From positions 1 to 64,000 of the forward strand of contig NZ_PKQP01000012.1 in the NCBI RefSeq assembly GCF_002887735.1: a stretch of DNA of 64,000 nt, written 5' to 3'. Below the pieces are notes generated by a model, which was given only the letters and a program-made list of their open reading frames with translations, searched no databases and had not been told where the DNA came from. The stretch is from Stenotrophomonas bentonitica. Lineage in GTDB: Bacteria > Pseudomonadota > Gammaproteobacteria > Xanthomonadales > Xanthomonadaceae. Positions 52,686-61,690 of the stretch are shown here, piece after piece. Position numbers and translations under genes: made by a program. Each line of letters opens with the position of its first letter. The first letter of the stretch is position 1.

Positions 52686-54131
52686 ATGACCTCCCCCCTG
52701 TCTCCCGCTGGCGCGCCGGCGCCCGCATTTCCACGCCTCGCCCTGGCTCTGCTGGCGATGGCCCAGCTGATCATCGCGCTGGATTCCACGATCATCTTCG
52801 TCGCCCTGCACGAGATGGGCACGCAGCTGCAGATCAATGCCCAGCAGCTGCAGTGGATCGTCAGTGGCTATACGGTGGCCTTCGGCGGCTGCCTGCTGCT
52901 TGGCGGCCGTGCGGCCGATCTGCTGGGCCGACGCCGTATCTATCGGCTCGGCATGGCGCTGTTCGCGCTGGCCTCGCTGGTGGGTGGGTTCAGCAACAGT
53001 GCGTGGCTGCTGATCGCCGCCCGCGCGGTCCAGGGCATCGGCGCGGCGCTGCTGTTCCCGGCCACGCTGGCGCTGATCAACACGATCTACGCCGAAGGCG
53101 CGCCGCGCAACCGCGCGCTGGCGATCTGGTCGATGGCCAGTGCGGGCGGCCTGGCCTTGGGCACCCTGCTCGGTGGCGTGCTCACCCAGAGCTTCGGGTG
53201 GGCCTCGGTACTGCTGGTGATCGTCCCCTTCGCCGGTGGCTGCGCGCTGCTGGGCGGCTGGTGGCTGCCGCGCGATCCCGCGCCGCTGGCGGGCCGCTCG
53301 TTCGATCTGGCCGGCTGTGTCACGGTGACCCTCGGCGGCAGCCTGCTGGTCACCACGCTGGTGCAGGGCCCGGAGTGGGGCTGGCTGGCGCCGCGCACGC
53401 TGATCTGTCTGGTGGTATCGGCGGTGATGCTGGCCGCCTTCGTGCAGATCGAACGCCGCAGCCGCGACCCGCTGATGCAGTTCTCGCTGCTGCGCCTGCG
53501 CAGCCTGCGTGCGGCGATGCTGCTGACCATGCTGTTCATGAGCAGCTACGGCGTGCAGTACTACTTCCTGGCGCTGTATTACCAGGATGGCTACGGCTGG
53601 AGTGCGCTGCAGGCTGGCCTGGCGTTTCTGCCACCCACCCTGGTGTGCACCTTCGGCATCCGCATCGCCGAGCGCATGCTTGCGCAGCGTTCGCCGCGCC
53701 AGGTGCTGGCGGTGGGCATGCTGGCCGGTGCGATCGGCATCGCCGCGGTCGCCGTTGCGTTGCCGTATGGCGCGACCTACTGGGCGCTGCTGCCGGGCAT
53801 CGTGGTGCTCAGCCTCGGCCAGGGCATCACCTGGACCTCGATGTGGATCGTGGCCGGGCAGGGCGTGCCGGCCGCGCAGCAGGGCGTGGCCTCGGGCATG
53901 GCCGCCACCGCGCAGCAGATCGGCGGTGCGCTGGGCCTGGCGCTGCTGGTGATGGTGGCCAACGCCGGTCGTGGCAGCGCCGGTGCCAGCAGCGACGCGG
54001 CCCTGCAGGGCATGATCCACGCGCAGTACGGTGCGGCACTGTTCGCGTTGCTGGGCGTGGGCGTGGCGCTGTGGCTGCGGCCGCAGCAGGACCGTGCAGC
54101 GCCCACGCCGGTGTGCGCGGGCGAAGGGTGA
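52686..54131 (+). CDS. DHA2-family MFS drug:H+ antiporter
   Basis: A 481-residue, 14-helix exporter. Motif A is GGRAADLLGRRRIYRLG; motif D1-like LIIALDSTIIFVALHEMG in helix 1; the RAVQGIGAALLFPATLALI motif B region; and GMAATAQQIGGALGLALL near the C-terminus. These mark the EmrB/QacA (DHA2) group, which exports hydrophobic compounds. Likely regulated by the divergent LysR gene. The natural substrate is unknown. Confidence 0.9.
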   Translation: MTSPLSPAGAPAPAFPRLALALLAMAQLIIALDSTIIFVALHEMGTQLQINAQQLQWIVSGYTVAFGGCLLLGGRAADLLGRRRIYRLGMALFALASLVGGFSNSAWLLIAARAVQGIGAALLFPATLALINTIYAEGAPRNRALAIWSMASAGGLALGTLLGGVLTQSFGWASVLLVIVPFAGGCALLGGWWLPRDPAPLAGRSFDLAGCVTVTLGGSLLVTTLVQGPEWGWLAPRTLICLVVSAVMLAAFVQIERRSRDPLMQFSLLRLRSLRAAMLLTMLFMSSYGVQYYFLALYYQDGYGWSALQAGLAFLPPTLVCTFGIRIAERMLAQRSPRQVLAVGMLAGAIGIAAVAVALPYGATYWALLPGIVVLSLGQGITWTSMWIVAGQGVPAAQQGVASGMAATAQQIGGALGLALLVMVANAGRGSAGASSDAALQGMIHAQYGAALFALLGVGVALWLRPQQDRAAPTPVCAGEG

Positions 54132-54146
54132 ATCGATCACCAAGCC

Positions 54147-54956
54147 TTACCCAGGCGGCAGTGCGTCCAGTTGCGGCTGCAGGGCGGTGAAGATCCGCGC
54201 CAGGCGCTGTGCCCACGCCTGCTGGCCAGCGGCATCGGCAATCAGGTCCTGGCGGATCTCCAGCTCCACGTGCACCAGCCCGCGGCCTTCGCCATGCACC
54301 GGCACGGCGTAGTCGCTGGTGCTGCTGACGGCGTAGGGCTGGTTGTCGCCCACCACCAGGTCGCCTTCATCGCGCAGCGCCTGCAGCAGGGGAAGCGCGA
54401 ATCGCGTGTCGCGGTGGTACAGCACGCCGGCATGCCAAGGCCGCGCAGCGTCATTCATCACCGGGGTGAAGCTGTGCATCATCACCAGCACCGTCGGCCG
54501 GGCCTGCGCGTGGCGGGTATCGAGCTCGGCATCGATGCGCGCATGGTAGGGCGCGTGGATCGCGTCGATGCGCTGCTGTCGCTGCGCCGCTGTCAGGCGC
54601 TGATTGCCGGGAACGACGGTAAGGTCACTGACCGCCGGCATCAGCGTGGGCGAAGCCAACGGCCGGTTGCAGTCGATCACCAGCCGCGAATATGTCTGCG
54701 TGATCGCCCAGGCATCCAGCAGCCGTGCCAGTTCCACGGTGACCCCGGCGATGCCGATATCCCAGCCGATGTGGCGGTCCAGCTCGGCCTGCGGCAGGCC
54801 GAGATCGTCCAATGCGGCCGGCACCTGCTGGCCGGCGTGGTCGGCGATCAGCACGAAGGACGAACGGCCCTGCGCCTGATGCACGGTAAACGCGGCCGGG
54901 TCGGCCGGCCTGAGCAGTGATGCGCCGGTATGTGGATGGAACAGCGAATCAGCCAC
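54147..54956 (-). CDS. N-formylglutamate amidohydrolase family protein
   Basis: A 269-residue member of the N-formylglutamate amidohydrolase family. FVLIADHAGQQVPAALDDLG holds the first zinc-ligand region, followed by HIGWDIGIAGVTVELARLLDA, VIDCNRP and VLVMMHSFTP. Such proteins release formate from formylglutamate in histidine breakdown, but no hut genes are near, so the true substrate may differ. The GTG start at 54956 overlaps the NUDIX stop by 8 bases. Confidence 0.87.
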   Translation of the reverse strand: MADSLFHPHTGASLLRPADPAAFTVHQAQGRSSFVLIADHAGQQVPAALDDLGLPQAELDRHIGWDIGIAGVTVELARLLDAWAITQTYSRLVIDCNRPLASPTLMPAVSDLTVVPGNQRLTAAQRQQRIDAIHAPYHARIDAELDTRHAQARPTVLVMMHSFTPVMNDAARPWHAGVLYHRDTRFALPLLQALRDEGDLVVGDNQPYAVSSTSDYAVPVHGEGRGLVHVELEIRQDLIADAAGQQAWAQRLARIFTALQPQLDALPPG

Positions 54957-55500
54957 GCGGGGTCCCGTCCAGGTGGTGTTCGATCATCCACAGCCCGGCC
55001 CACAGCTTGGCATCCAGCTCGTAGCCCTGGCCCATCTTTTCGACCAGCCACGCCGCGGCGCGGGCGCGGGGAATCTCGTGCACGGTGATGTCTTCGCTGG
55101 CATCGCCGCCGCCTTCACCGACCTTGCGCAGGCCGGTGGCACGCACGAAGGCGATCTTCTCGCTGCTGGCACCGGAGGAGGTCGGGCCGATCATCAGCAC
55201 TTCAGCGTGGTCGGCGGTCCAGCCGGTTTCTTCCTCCAGCTCGCGCACCGCCGAGACCTCGATGGATTCACCGGCATCGATGTCGCCTACCAGGCCGGCG
55301 GGCATTTCGATGGTCCTGGCCTGCAGCGGTATGCGGAACTGCTCGACGAACAGCACGGTGTCTTCGGGGGTGACCGCAATGATGATCGCGGCCAGGCCAC
55401 CGGCGTGGGTACGCTCGCTGTACTCCCACGTGCCGCGCACGACCATGCGCTGGTACTTGCCTTCAAAAACGACCTTGGGGGCTTGCGTATCGGGGCTCAT
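54949..55500 (-). CDS. NUDIX hydrolase, ADP-ribose pyrophosphatase-like
   Basis: A 183-residue NUDIX protein. The Nudix box is visible as GLVGDIDAGESIEVSAVREL followed by EEETGW. VLFVEQFRIPLQARTIEMPAG is the typical ADP-ribose/NudF-type lead-in. It probably cleaves ADP-ribose or a related nucleotide sugar. The ATG at 55500 overlaps the exonuclease stop (ATGA), so the two are coupled. Confidence 0.88.
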   Translation of the reverse strand: MSPDTQAPKVVFEGKYQRMVVRGTWEYSERTHAGGLAAIIIAVTPEDTVLFVEQFRIPLQARTIEMPAGLVGDIDAGESIEVSAVRELEEETGWTADHAEVLMIGPTSSGASSEKIAFVRATGLRKVGEGGGDASEDITVHEIPRARAAAWLVEKMGQGYELDAKLWAGLWMIEHHLDGTPRG

Positions 55501-56462
55501 GCGAACTCGCTGGCAACGGAAGAGGAATCGGACAGGCCGGCGGCGGCGAACAGGCGGCGCCGGGTCAACGGGCCGAAACGCAGCGCATCGCACAGGCCCT
55601 GCAGCATCTGTGCATCGGCCACGCCCCGGCTGAAATCGGCAGCGGCGCCCTCCAGCGGCGCATCCAGCGCGATGGTGGTCAGCTGACGCCACAGCAGCGC
55701 ATGCTCGCGTTGTTCGCGCAGGCGTACGGCCATCTGCGCGGCACCGCGCAGGCGCAGGAACGGCACTTCATCCAGGCGCTCATACAGCACGTCCAGGCTG
55801 CCGAAGTGGGCCAGCAGCACGGCGGCAGACTTGGCACCCACGCCGGTCACGCCGGGGATGTTGTCGACCGCATCGCCGCACAGCGCCAGGTAGTCGGCGA
55901 TCTGGTGCGCATGCACGCCGTGGCGCGCCTTGACCCCGGCCATGCCCCAGCGCTGGTTGCGTGCGTAGTCCCACTGTTCGTCATGCTCGAACAGCAGCTG
56001 CGAAAGATCCTTGTCGGCGGAGATGATCACCCCGCGCATGCCGGCGTCGCGGCGTGCGTGCAGGGCGCTGCCGATCAGGTCATCGGCCTCGTATTCGTGG
56101 TGGGCCAGCACCGCCAGGCCCAGCGCGGTGCACAGCGCCTTGCAGTGCGCGAACTGGCGGCGCAGCGCATCGGGCGCGGGATCGCGGTTGGCTTTGTAGG
56201 CAGCGTAGATCCGGTGGCGGAAACAGCTGTCCAACGCTTCATCAAAGGCGATGGCGATGTTGGCCGGGCGCTCGCGTTCGAGCAGGTCGAGCAGGAAGCG
56301 CGCGAAGCCGTGCACGGCATTGGTCGGCCAGCCCTGCTGGTCCTGGAATTCGTCGGGCATCGAATGCCACGCGCGGAACACATACAGGCTGGCATCGACC
56401 AGATACAGCGGCGCACGCAGCGGCGGCGGGGGCATGCCCGGGCCGGCGGGAAGGGCGGACAT
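55497..56462 (-). CDS. 5'-3' exonuclease (Pol I N-terminal domain / Xni-like)
   Basis: A 321-residue FEN-like nuclease. Conserved acidic clusters are LYLVDASLYVFRAWH, IAFDEALDSCFRHRIYAAYK, YEADDLIGSALHA, ISADKDLSQLL and the H3TH region CGDAVDNIPGVTGVGAKSAA. The arrangement equals the free-standing ExoIX/Xni or Pol I N-terminal nuclease. It is probably involved in flap or primer removal. Gene order places it between a nitroreductase and a NUDIX hydrolase, all overlapping or within 1 base. Confidence 0.9.
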   Translation of the reverse strand: MSALPAGPGMPPPPLRAPLYLVDASLYVFRAWHSMPDEFQDQQGWPTNAVHGFARFLLDLLERERPANIAIAFDEALDSCFRHRIYAAYKANRDPAPDALRRQFAHCKALCTALGLAVLAHHEYEADDLIGSALHARRDAGMRGVIISADKDLSQLLFEHDEQWDYARNQRWGMAGVKARHGVHAHQIADYLALCGDAVDNIPGVTGVGAKSAAVLLAHFGSLDVLYERLDEVPFLRLRGAAQMAVRLREQREHALLWRQLTTIALDAPLEGAAADFSRGVADAQMLQGLCDALRFGPLTRRRLFAAAGLSDSSSVASEFA

Positions 56463-56463
56463 C

Positions 56464-57039
56464 TCAGCCCTCCCAGTCCTGCAGCAGCGCGGCCGGGTCC
56501 GGTCGCTCACGCTCGGGTACCTCGGTTTTCGGGGTGCCGATATGGATGAAGCCGGCGATCTGCTCGCCCTCGGCCAAGCCCAGGCGGGCATGCACGGCCG
56601 GGTCGAACGCCATCCACGCGGTCAGCCACTGCGCCCCGAAGCCCAGCGCCTGGGCGGCCTGCAGCAAGGCAAAGCAGACGCAGCCGGCGGTCATCAGCTG
56701 CTCTGCCTCGGGCACCTTGGGGCTCGGGCGCGGGCTGGCGATGACGGTGATGATCAGCGGGGCGTGGGAGAAACGCTGGCGATCCTTGTCCAACTGGGCC
56801 GGCGAGACCTGGGGGTCGCGCTGGACGGCGCGCTCGGCCAGGAACGCACCCAGACTGTGACGCGCATCGCCGGCGATCCGCAGGAAGCGGTAAGGCACCA
56901 GCTTGCCGTGGTCGGGCACCCGCACGGCCGAGGTCAGCATCCGCAGCAGGGTGGCCGGGTCGGGGCCGGGTTCACCCAGTTGCTTGGCGGGGACCGAACG
57001 GCGTGCATCCAGGGCGTGCAGGGCGGAGGGGACGGACAT
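56464..57039 (-). CDS. nitroreductase-family protein (YdjA-like)
   Basis: A 191-residue FMN-binding nitroreductase of the short YdjA type. DARRSVPAKQLGEPGPDPAT is the RRS FMN-phosphate region, with VRVPDHGKLVPYRFLRIAGD, QLMTAGCVCFALLQAAQALG and GFIHIGTPKTEVPERERP. Substrate unknown. It heads a four-gene minus-strand run; an imperfectly Clp/FNR-like palindrome lies ~93 bases upstream. Confidence 0.87.
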   Translation of the reverse strand: MSVPSALHALDARRSVPAKQLGEPGPDPATLLRMLTSAVRVPDHGKLVPYRFLRIAGDARHSLGAFLAERAVQRDPQVSPAQLDKDRQRFSHAPLIITVIASPRPSPKVPEAEQLMTAGCVCFALLQAAQALGFGAQWLTAWMAFDPAVHARLGLAEGEQIAGFIHIGTPKTEVPERERPDPAALLQDWEG

Positions 57040-57131
57040 GGGTTCTCAATCAGACTTAACGATGCCCCGATTATAGTCGCGACCGTTTGTGACACGGCCT
57101 CGGACGATCTCGGTGCAATTTGCGACAAAAC

Positions 57132-57145
57132 GTGATGAACATCAC
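57132..57145. promoter_or_regulatory. CRP/FNR-like palindrome
   Basis: GTGATGAACATCAC, a perfect 14-base dyad between the nitroreductase gene and the DUF1631 gene. It resembles Clp (CRP-type) or FNR half-sites. The 57040-57370 gap contains no other gene. Confidence 0.5.
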
Positions 57146-57370
57146 CTAATCAGCGGACTTCCTTCACGTGGCTGTACTCGCTTCCACGGCCTGCTGCGCT
57201 TACGATACAAAGCCTGCCGGGCCACCGGTGATGAGGTTTAAAGTGTCGACTGCTTCACTGTCTTTGATCGGTCGGCCGGCCTACCATCCGAGCGTGGGCG
57301 CATGGGGTGCGCCGGCGTTCGTTGTATCCATGTTGTACTCAGTGCCTGCGAGGGTGGGGAGCCTTTTCGC

Positions 57371-59692
57371 ATGATCGCCACGCCCAATGTAGGGGGGCAC
57401 CCGGGCCGTGACCCGGCGTTGTTGAAGATGGCCCGCGAGGCCGTGCTGCCAGGGCTGGTCGAGTCGTTCTCGACGGTGCTGGCGCGCTTTGACGATGTGT
57501 TGTTCGACCGTGCCGGTGACGCCGGCGCGTCGCAGTTGCTGTTCCTGGATGGCATGCGCGAGCTGCGCCGCCGCCGGGACGACATCGTGGCCGGCTTCAG
57601 CACCCACCTGGCCCAGGCCTGGGAAGCGCTGGAGCGGGGTGAACCGCTGTCGGCCGAGGCCACCCTGGCCGGGCAGGTCGAGGACGGGCTGAGCCTGGTG
57701 CCCGAGCATGTCCTGGAATCCCGCTTGGCGGTGCGCAACTTCGCCACCGTGCTGCTGCGTGACTTCAAACCGGTGCTGTCGCGGCTGGACCGCCGCCTCG
57801 GCCTGATCGCCGGCGCGCTGGAGCTGCAGGCCGATACCAATCCGATCAGTCCCGAGCATCTGGGCGTTGCCATCCATGAGGCCTTCGCCGACTGTGAACT
57901 GGCCCCGGAAGTGCGCCTGGTGTTGATCAAGCTGTGCGAGCGCGATCTGCAGCAGCCGATCGGCAAGCGTTACGAGTACCTGGATGAACAACTGGCCGCG
58001 GCGGGCGTGATGCAGCAGATGGCCGCGCGCCGGCCGGCGCCGCGTGCACCCTCGCCGCCGCCGCGCGACGAGCGCGATGCATTTGATGGGTTCCAGGCCG
58101 AGGCCGGGATGGGATCGGCGGGCGAAGAAAGCCAGGCACCGGCCTGGGCGCGTCGCTTCGCCGACCGCTGGGCCGAGAGCCGGGGCCGTCTCCAGGGCGG
58201 CGGACAGGCCGGGTACGAAGGGCCGGGCGAGGGCGGTGACAGCCTCGGCGGCAACCAGGGCATGCTGCTTGATGCCCTGCACGAACTGCTGCAGCAGACC
58301 CGCCATGTGCGCGAGGACGCCACCTCGGCGGCCAGCGTCGCGGTGGGCCAGCAGCGCCCGTTGAGCCAGCGCGAGATGATGTCGGTGCTGTCGCTGCTGC
58401 AGGCCACGCCGAGCGCGACCCTGCGTGCGGCGATCGGCGAAGACGGCGAATCGCTGGCGCAGCGCCTGAAAAGTGAAGTGCTGTCCGGTGCGACCCGGCT
58501 GGGGGTCGACCCCGCGCAGGCCCGGCTGGACCCGCAGGACGAGGACGCGATCGATCTGGTCGGCATGCTGTTCGATGTGATGCTCGACGAGCGCGACCTG
58601 GAGGGCCGCTCGCGCGAGCTGATCGGCCGGCTGGTGGTGCCCTTCGTCAAGGTCGCCATGCTCGATCGCCGCATGTTCGTGCAGAAGACCCACCCGGCGC
58701 GCAAGCTGCTCAACTCGCTGGCCGAAGCCTGCGAGGGCAATACCGGCGAGAGCCAGGCCGAGCGCGTGCTGATGGGCAAGGTCGAAGAAATCATCGAGCG
58801 GCTGGTGGCCGAGTTCAATGAGAACCTGGCGATCTTCCTGACCCTGGAAGAAGAATTCCGCGAGTTCCTGACCCAGCATCGTCGCCGGATCGAGATCGCC
58901 GAGCGCCGGGCCGCCGAGACCCAGCGCGGCCAGGAAAAGCTGGAGATGGCGCGCCAGCGCGCCACTACCGAACTGGACCGCCGTATTGGCGATACCACGT
59001 TGCCGCAGGCCATCGGCGAGTTCCTGCGCCAGCCCTGGCAGCACCACCTGACCCTGACCGTGCTGCGCGAAGGCGAAGACGGGGCGTCGGTCGGTGAGGC
59101 GCTGAGCCTGGCCGATGGCATGCTGGAGGAAGTGGCCGAGGCCCGCCGCCATATCGTCGGCAAGCCGTGGCTGCAGGCCTGGCATCCCGCGCTGCGCAAG
59201 GTGTTCGCCAGCGTGGGGGTACACGCCGATGCAGCCACCAGTGCCATCGACGCGCTGCACGACACCCTGCAGGGCATCGCCGAATCGCGCCCCGAGCTGG
59301 AACGCGCGCTGCCCGAGCTGCCGCAGGTGGCGTTGCCTTCGCCGCCGGCGCAGGAATCGGCGGCAGTGGAGCTGGGCAGCAAGGTGGATGTCAGCGATTT
59401 CGACAATGCCGACGCCGATCGCTTCCGCAGGCTGGAGATCGGCAGCTGGCTGGATTTCGTCGACAAGGACGGCAAGGTCCAGGCCGGCAAGCTGTCCTGG
59501 GTGAGCCCGATTTCCCAGCGCCTGCTGTTCGTCAACCGGCGCGGCGTGCGGTTCTGCGTGGCCTCGCCGGAAGAACTGGCGGTGATGGTGCGCCTGGGTC
59601 GCCTGCGCGCGCATATCGACGATGGGGCCTTCGACAGTGCCATGCAGGGCGTGATCGATCGCCTGGATACCAGGAACGCCACCGTGCATTGA
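57371..59692 (+). CDS. DUF1631 family protein
   Basis: A 773-residue soluble protein of the DUF1631 family. It is mostly alpha-helical with long charged helices (RIEIAERRAAETQRGQEK), a low-complexity Pro/Arg stretch near 220-250 and a C-terminal beta-rich end (FRRLEIGSWLDFVDKDGKVQ, LLFVNRRGVRFCVASPEEL), which looks like a PilZ-type barrel. No enzymatic motif is seen. A link to cyclic-di-GMP signalling is a guess from the C-terminal fold only. The ATG at 57371 is chosen; an upstream start would add an unrelated leader. Confidence 0.8.
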   Translation: MIATPNVGGHPGRDPALLKMAREAVLPGLVESFSTVLARFDDVLFDRAGDAGASQLLFLDGMRELRRRRDDIVAGFSTHLAQAWEALERGEPLSAEATLAGQVEDGLSLVPEHVLESRLAVRNFATVLLRDFKPVLSRLDRRLGLIAGALELQADTNPISPEHLGVAIHEAFADCELAPEVRLVLIKLCERDLQQPIGKRYEYLDEQLAAAGVMQQMAARRPAPRAPSPPPRDERDAFDGFQAEAGMGSAGEESQAPAWARRFADRWAESRGRLQGGGQAGYEGPGEGGDSLGGNQGMLLDALHELLQQTRHVREDATSAASVAVGQQRPLSQREMMSVLSLLQATPSATLRAAIGEDGESLAQRLKSEVLSGATRLGVDPAQARLDPQDEDAIDLVGMLFDVMLDERDLEGRSRELIGRLVVPFVKVAMLDRRMFVQKTHPARKLLNSLAEACEGNTGESQAERVLMGKVEEIIERLVAEFNENLAIFLTLEEEFREFLTQHRRRIEIAERRAAETQRGQEKLEMARQRATTELDRRIGDTTLPQAIGEFLRQPWQHHLTLTVLREGEDGASVGEALSLADGMLEEVAEARRHIVGKPWLQAWHPALRKVFASVGVHADAATSAIDALHDTLQGIAESRPELERALPELPQVALPSPPAQESAAVELGSKVDVSDFDNADADRFRRLEIGSWLDFVDKDGKVQAGKLSWVSPISQRLLFVNRRGVRFCVASPEELAVMVRLGRLRAHIDDGAFDSAMQGVIDRLDTRNATVH

Positions 59693-59762
59693 CCCCGGGG
59701 CCACTCTGGCCTGACGATCAGGTTACGATCAGCCCACAATCCGCTGATCGTCGGGGACAGGC

Positions 59763-60845
59763 ATGGCTGTCGAGGTGTTGGTGGTAAAGGAACATGCGCC
59801 GGGAGAACGGCGCGTGGCGATGACGCCGGAAACGGCGCGCAAATTGATCGCGCTGGGGGCGAGCGTCGCATTCGAGTCCGGTGCCGGGGTAGCGTCGGGC
59901 TTCCCCGATGCGGTGTATCAGGACGTGGGCGCGCAGCCCGCCGATGACACCCGCCTGGCCCAGGCCGACCTGGTGCTGTGCGTGCAGCCTCCATCCAATG
60001 ACCGTCTGGCCCGGCTGAAAGCCGGTTCCAGCCTGATCGGCATGCTGCATCCGCAGGCCGACGCCGAGCGTGCCGGTCTTATCCAGTCGCGCGGCCTGCA
60101 GGCCTTCCCGCTGGAGCGCTTGCCGCGCACCACGCGGGCGCAATCGATGGACGTGCTCAGTTCGCAGGCCGGCATGGCCGGTTACAAAGCCACGTTGATC
60201 GCCGCCCAGCGTGCGCCGCGCTTCTTCCCGATGCTCACCACCGCCGCCGGCACGATCCGTCCGTCCAAGGTGCTGGTGGTCGGTGCGGGTGTGGCCGGCC
60301 TGCAGGCGATTGCTACCGCCCGCCGTCTCGGCGCGCAGGTGGAAGGCTTCGATGTGCGCCCGGAAACCCGCGAGCAGATCGAATCGCTGGGCGGCAAATT
60401 CCTGGATCTGGGCGTGAGCGCGGTCGGCGAAGGCGGCTATGCGCGGCCGTTGACCGATGAAGAGCGTGCCGAGCAGCAGCGCCGCCTGGGCGAGCACCTG
60501 CGCACGGTGGACGTCGTGATCTGCACCGCCGCGGTGCCCGGCCGGCCCGCGCCGAAAATCGTCAGCACCGCGATGGCGCGTGGCATGAAACCGGGCAGCG
60601 TGATCGTCGATCTGGCCGCGGAAACCGGCGGCAACTGCGAAGCCACCCAACCGGGCGAGGTGGTGGACCTGGACGGCGTGGTCATCGACGGCCCGCTCAA
60701 CCTGGCCAGCCAGGGCGCGGTGCATGCCAGCGAGATGTACGCCCGCAACGTCTACAACTTCGTCGCGCTGTTCCTGAAAGACGGCGCCGTCACCTTCGAC
60801 TGGGACGACGAACTGCTCGCGAAAACCCGCTGGGTCGCCGCCTGA
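59763..60845 (+). CDS. pntAA: NAD(P) transhydrogenase alpha subunit part 1
   Basis: A 360-residue soluble domain I of proton-translocating transhydrogenase. EHAPGERRVAMTPETARKLI, AQSMDVLSSQAGMAGYKATL, the NAD-binding VLVVGAGVAGLQAIATARRL and GSVIVDLAAETGGNCEAT are typical. The membrane segments are on a separate gene, pntAB. In this genome the alpha part 1 gene is separated from pntAB by three opposing genes over about 1.5 kb. Confidence 0.94.
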   Translation: MAVEVLVVKEHAPGERRVAMTPETARKLIALGASVAFESGAGVASGFPDAVYQDVGAQPADDTRLAQADLVLCVQPPSNDRLARLKAGSSLIGMLHPQADAERAGLIQSRGLQAFPLERLPRTTRAQSMDVLSSQAGMAGYKATLIAAQRAPRFFPMLTTAAGTIRPSKVLVVGAGVAGLQAIATARRLGAQVEGFDVRPETREQIESLGGKFLDLGVSAVGEGGYARPLTDEERAEQQRRLGEHLRTVDVVICTAAVPGRPAPKIVSTAMARGMKPGSVIVDLAAETGGNCEATQPGEVVDLDGVVIDGPLNLASQGAVHASEMYARNVYNFVALFLKDGAVTFDWDDELLAKTRWVAA

Positions 60846-60848
60846 AAA

Positions 60849-60889
60849 AACGGGGACGGGGATAGTTGATAACTACCCCCGTCCCCGTT
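60849..60889 (-). terminator. long hairpin terminating the DUF3106 operon
   Basis: A 19-base stem with one mismatch (AACGGGGACGGGG + TAGTT) and a GAT loop. On the minus strand it is followed by TTTTTT, reaching into the pntAA stop region. It can also end pntAA transcription. Confidence 0.85.
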
Positions 60890-60899
60890 GTTGGTCGTT

Positions 60900-60936
60900 G
60901 CTTCAGTGCTTCAGTGCTTCGGCGCTTCAGCGCTTG
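60900..60936. repeat. octamer tandem repeat GCTTCAGT-type, about 4.7 copies
   Basis: GCTTCAGT, GCTTCAGT, GCTTCGGC, GCTTCAGC, GCTTG. It overlaps the stop codon of the DUF3106 gene (60927), so a change in copy number could alter the C-terminus. Confidence 0.75.
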
Positions 60937-61355
60937 GACGGCGGCGCAGCAGGGGCGGGGTTGGCCTTCAGCCACGCCTTGCGTTCGTCCGGCGTCATCC
61001 GCGCCCAGCGGTCGCGCAGCGCCTGCCGTTGCTCAGGGCTCATGCTGCGCATCTGACCGAACAGTGCGCGCGCCTGTTCGCGTTGCTCCGGCGTCATGTT
61101 CTCGAAACGGTGGCGGCCCCGCTGCGCCTGCGCGCGTTGCTCCGGGGTCATGGCCAGCCAGCGCTGGCCGTGCTGCAGCATGCGTTCGCGCTGGGGCGCC
61201 GGGGCGTCGTTCCAGCGGTCACGCACCGGCGCGATCAACGCCTCACGCTGCTGCGGGCTCAATGTGTCCCAGTCCGGCAGCGGGGCGGTCTGTGCCCAGC
61301 CGGCCGCACTCAGCGTCAGCAATACCAGCCCGAGGGACAGTCGCAGTTTCATCAT
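60927..61355 (-). CDS. DUF3106 protein with repeated MTPEQR motifs
   Basis: A 142-residue exported protein: signal peptide (KLRLSLGLVLLTLSAAGWA) followed by five or so repeats of a [ML]-[ST]-P-[ED]-[QE]-R unit (LSPQQREAL, MTPEQRAQAQ, MTPEQREQAR, MSPEQRQALR, MTPDERKAW). This is the DUF3106 pattern, helical and probably periplasmic, resembling the Spy/CpxP-like LTxxQ repeats. The start overlaps the preceding stop (ATGA). Together with the two upstream genes it forms an ECF-sigma operon. Confidence 0.82.
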   Translation of the reverse strand: MMKLRLSLGLVLLTLSAAGWAQTAPLPDWDTLSPQQREALIAPVRDRWNDAPAPQRERMLQHGQRWLAMTPEQRAQAQRGRHRFENMTPEQREQARALFGQMRSMSPEQRQALRDRWARMTPDERKAWLKANPAPAAPPSKR

Positions 61356-61690
61356 CACTCCATTGCCAGGTCGGTACTGCCCAGCCACACATACAGATCG
61401 GGATTCTCGTCGAGGACATCGCTGCTGTCATCGGTGGCGCTCGCCATCACCGGTGCCGGCGGGGCACTCGATTCGCCCAGGAGGAAACTGTAGCCCAAGG
61501 CGAGGGCGACCACCGCCGAACAGGCCGTCGCCATCCACCACGACGGTGCATGCCGCTTGGGCGGTGAGGCCGCATGGCGCGCGTTGCGCAGCCGCGCCAG
61601 CGTGGTCGGCGAGAGCGTATCCAGCGCCTGCGCATGCAGCTGCCGCAGGGCGGCATCGTCAGGCATCGAAGGGGGCAGGGGGCGGTTCAC
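61355..61690 (-). CDS. small membrane protein, putative anti-sigma factor
   Basis: A 111-residue protein with one membrane helix (WMATACSAVVALALGYSFLL, about residues 51-70), an N-terminal cytoplasmic helix-rich domain (AALRQLHAQALDTLSPTTLARL) and a short acidic periplasmic tail. The gene lies between an ECF sigma factor and an exported protein, overlapping both by 3-4 bases. An anti-sigma role is inferred from that context; no zinc anti-sigma motif (HxxxCxxC) is present. The GTG start at 61690 overlaps the sigma stop; an ATG at 61666 is an alternative. Confidence 0.65.
   Translation of the reverse strand: MNRPLPPSMPDDAALRQLHAQALDTLSPTTLARLRNARHAASPPKRHAPSWWMATACSAVVALALGYSFLLGESSAPPAPVMASATDDSSDVLDENPDLYVWLGSTDLAME

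Noticed and set aside
57281..59704. 807-residue minus-strand frame antisense to the DUF1631 gene
   Set aside because: A shadow frame in high-G+C DNA; no family motif, while the plus strand encodes a coherent helical protein.
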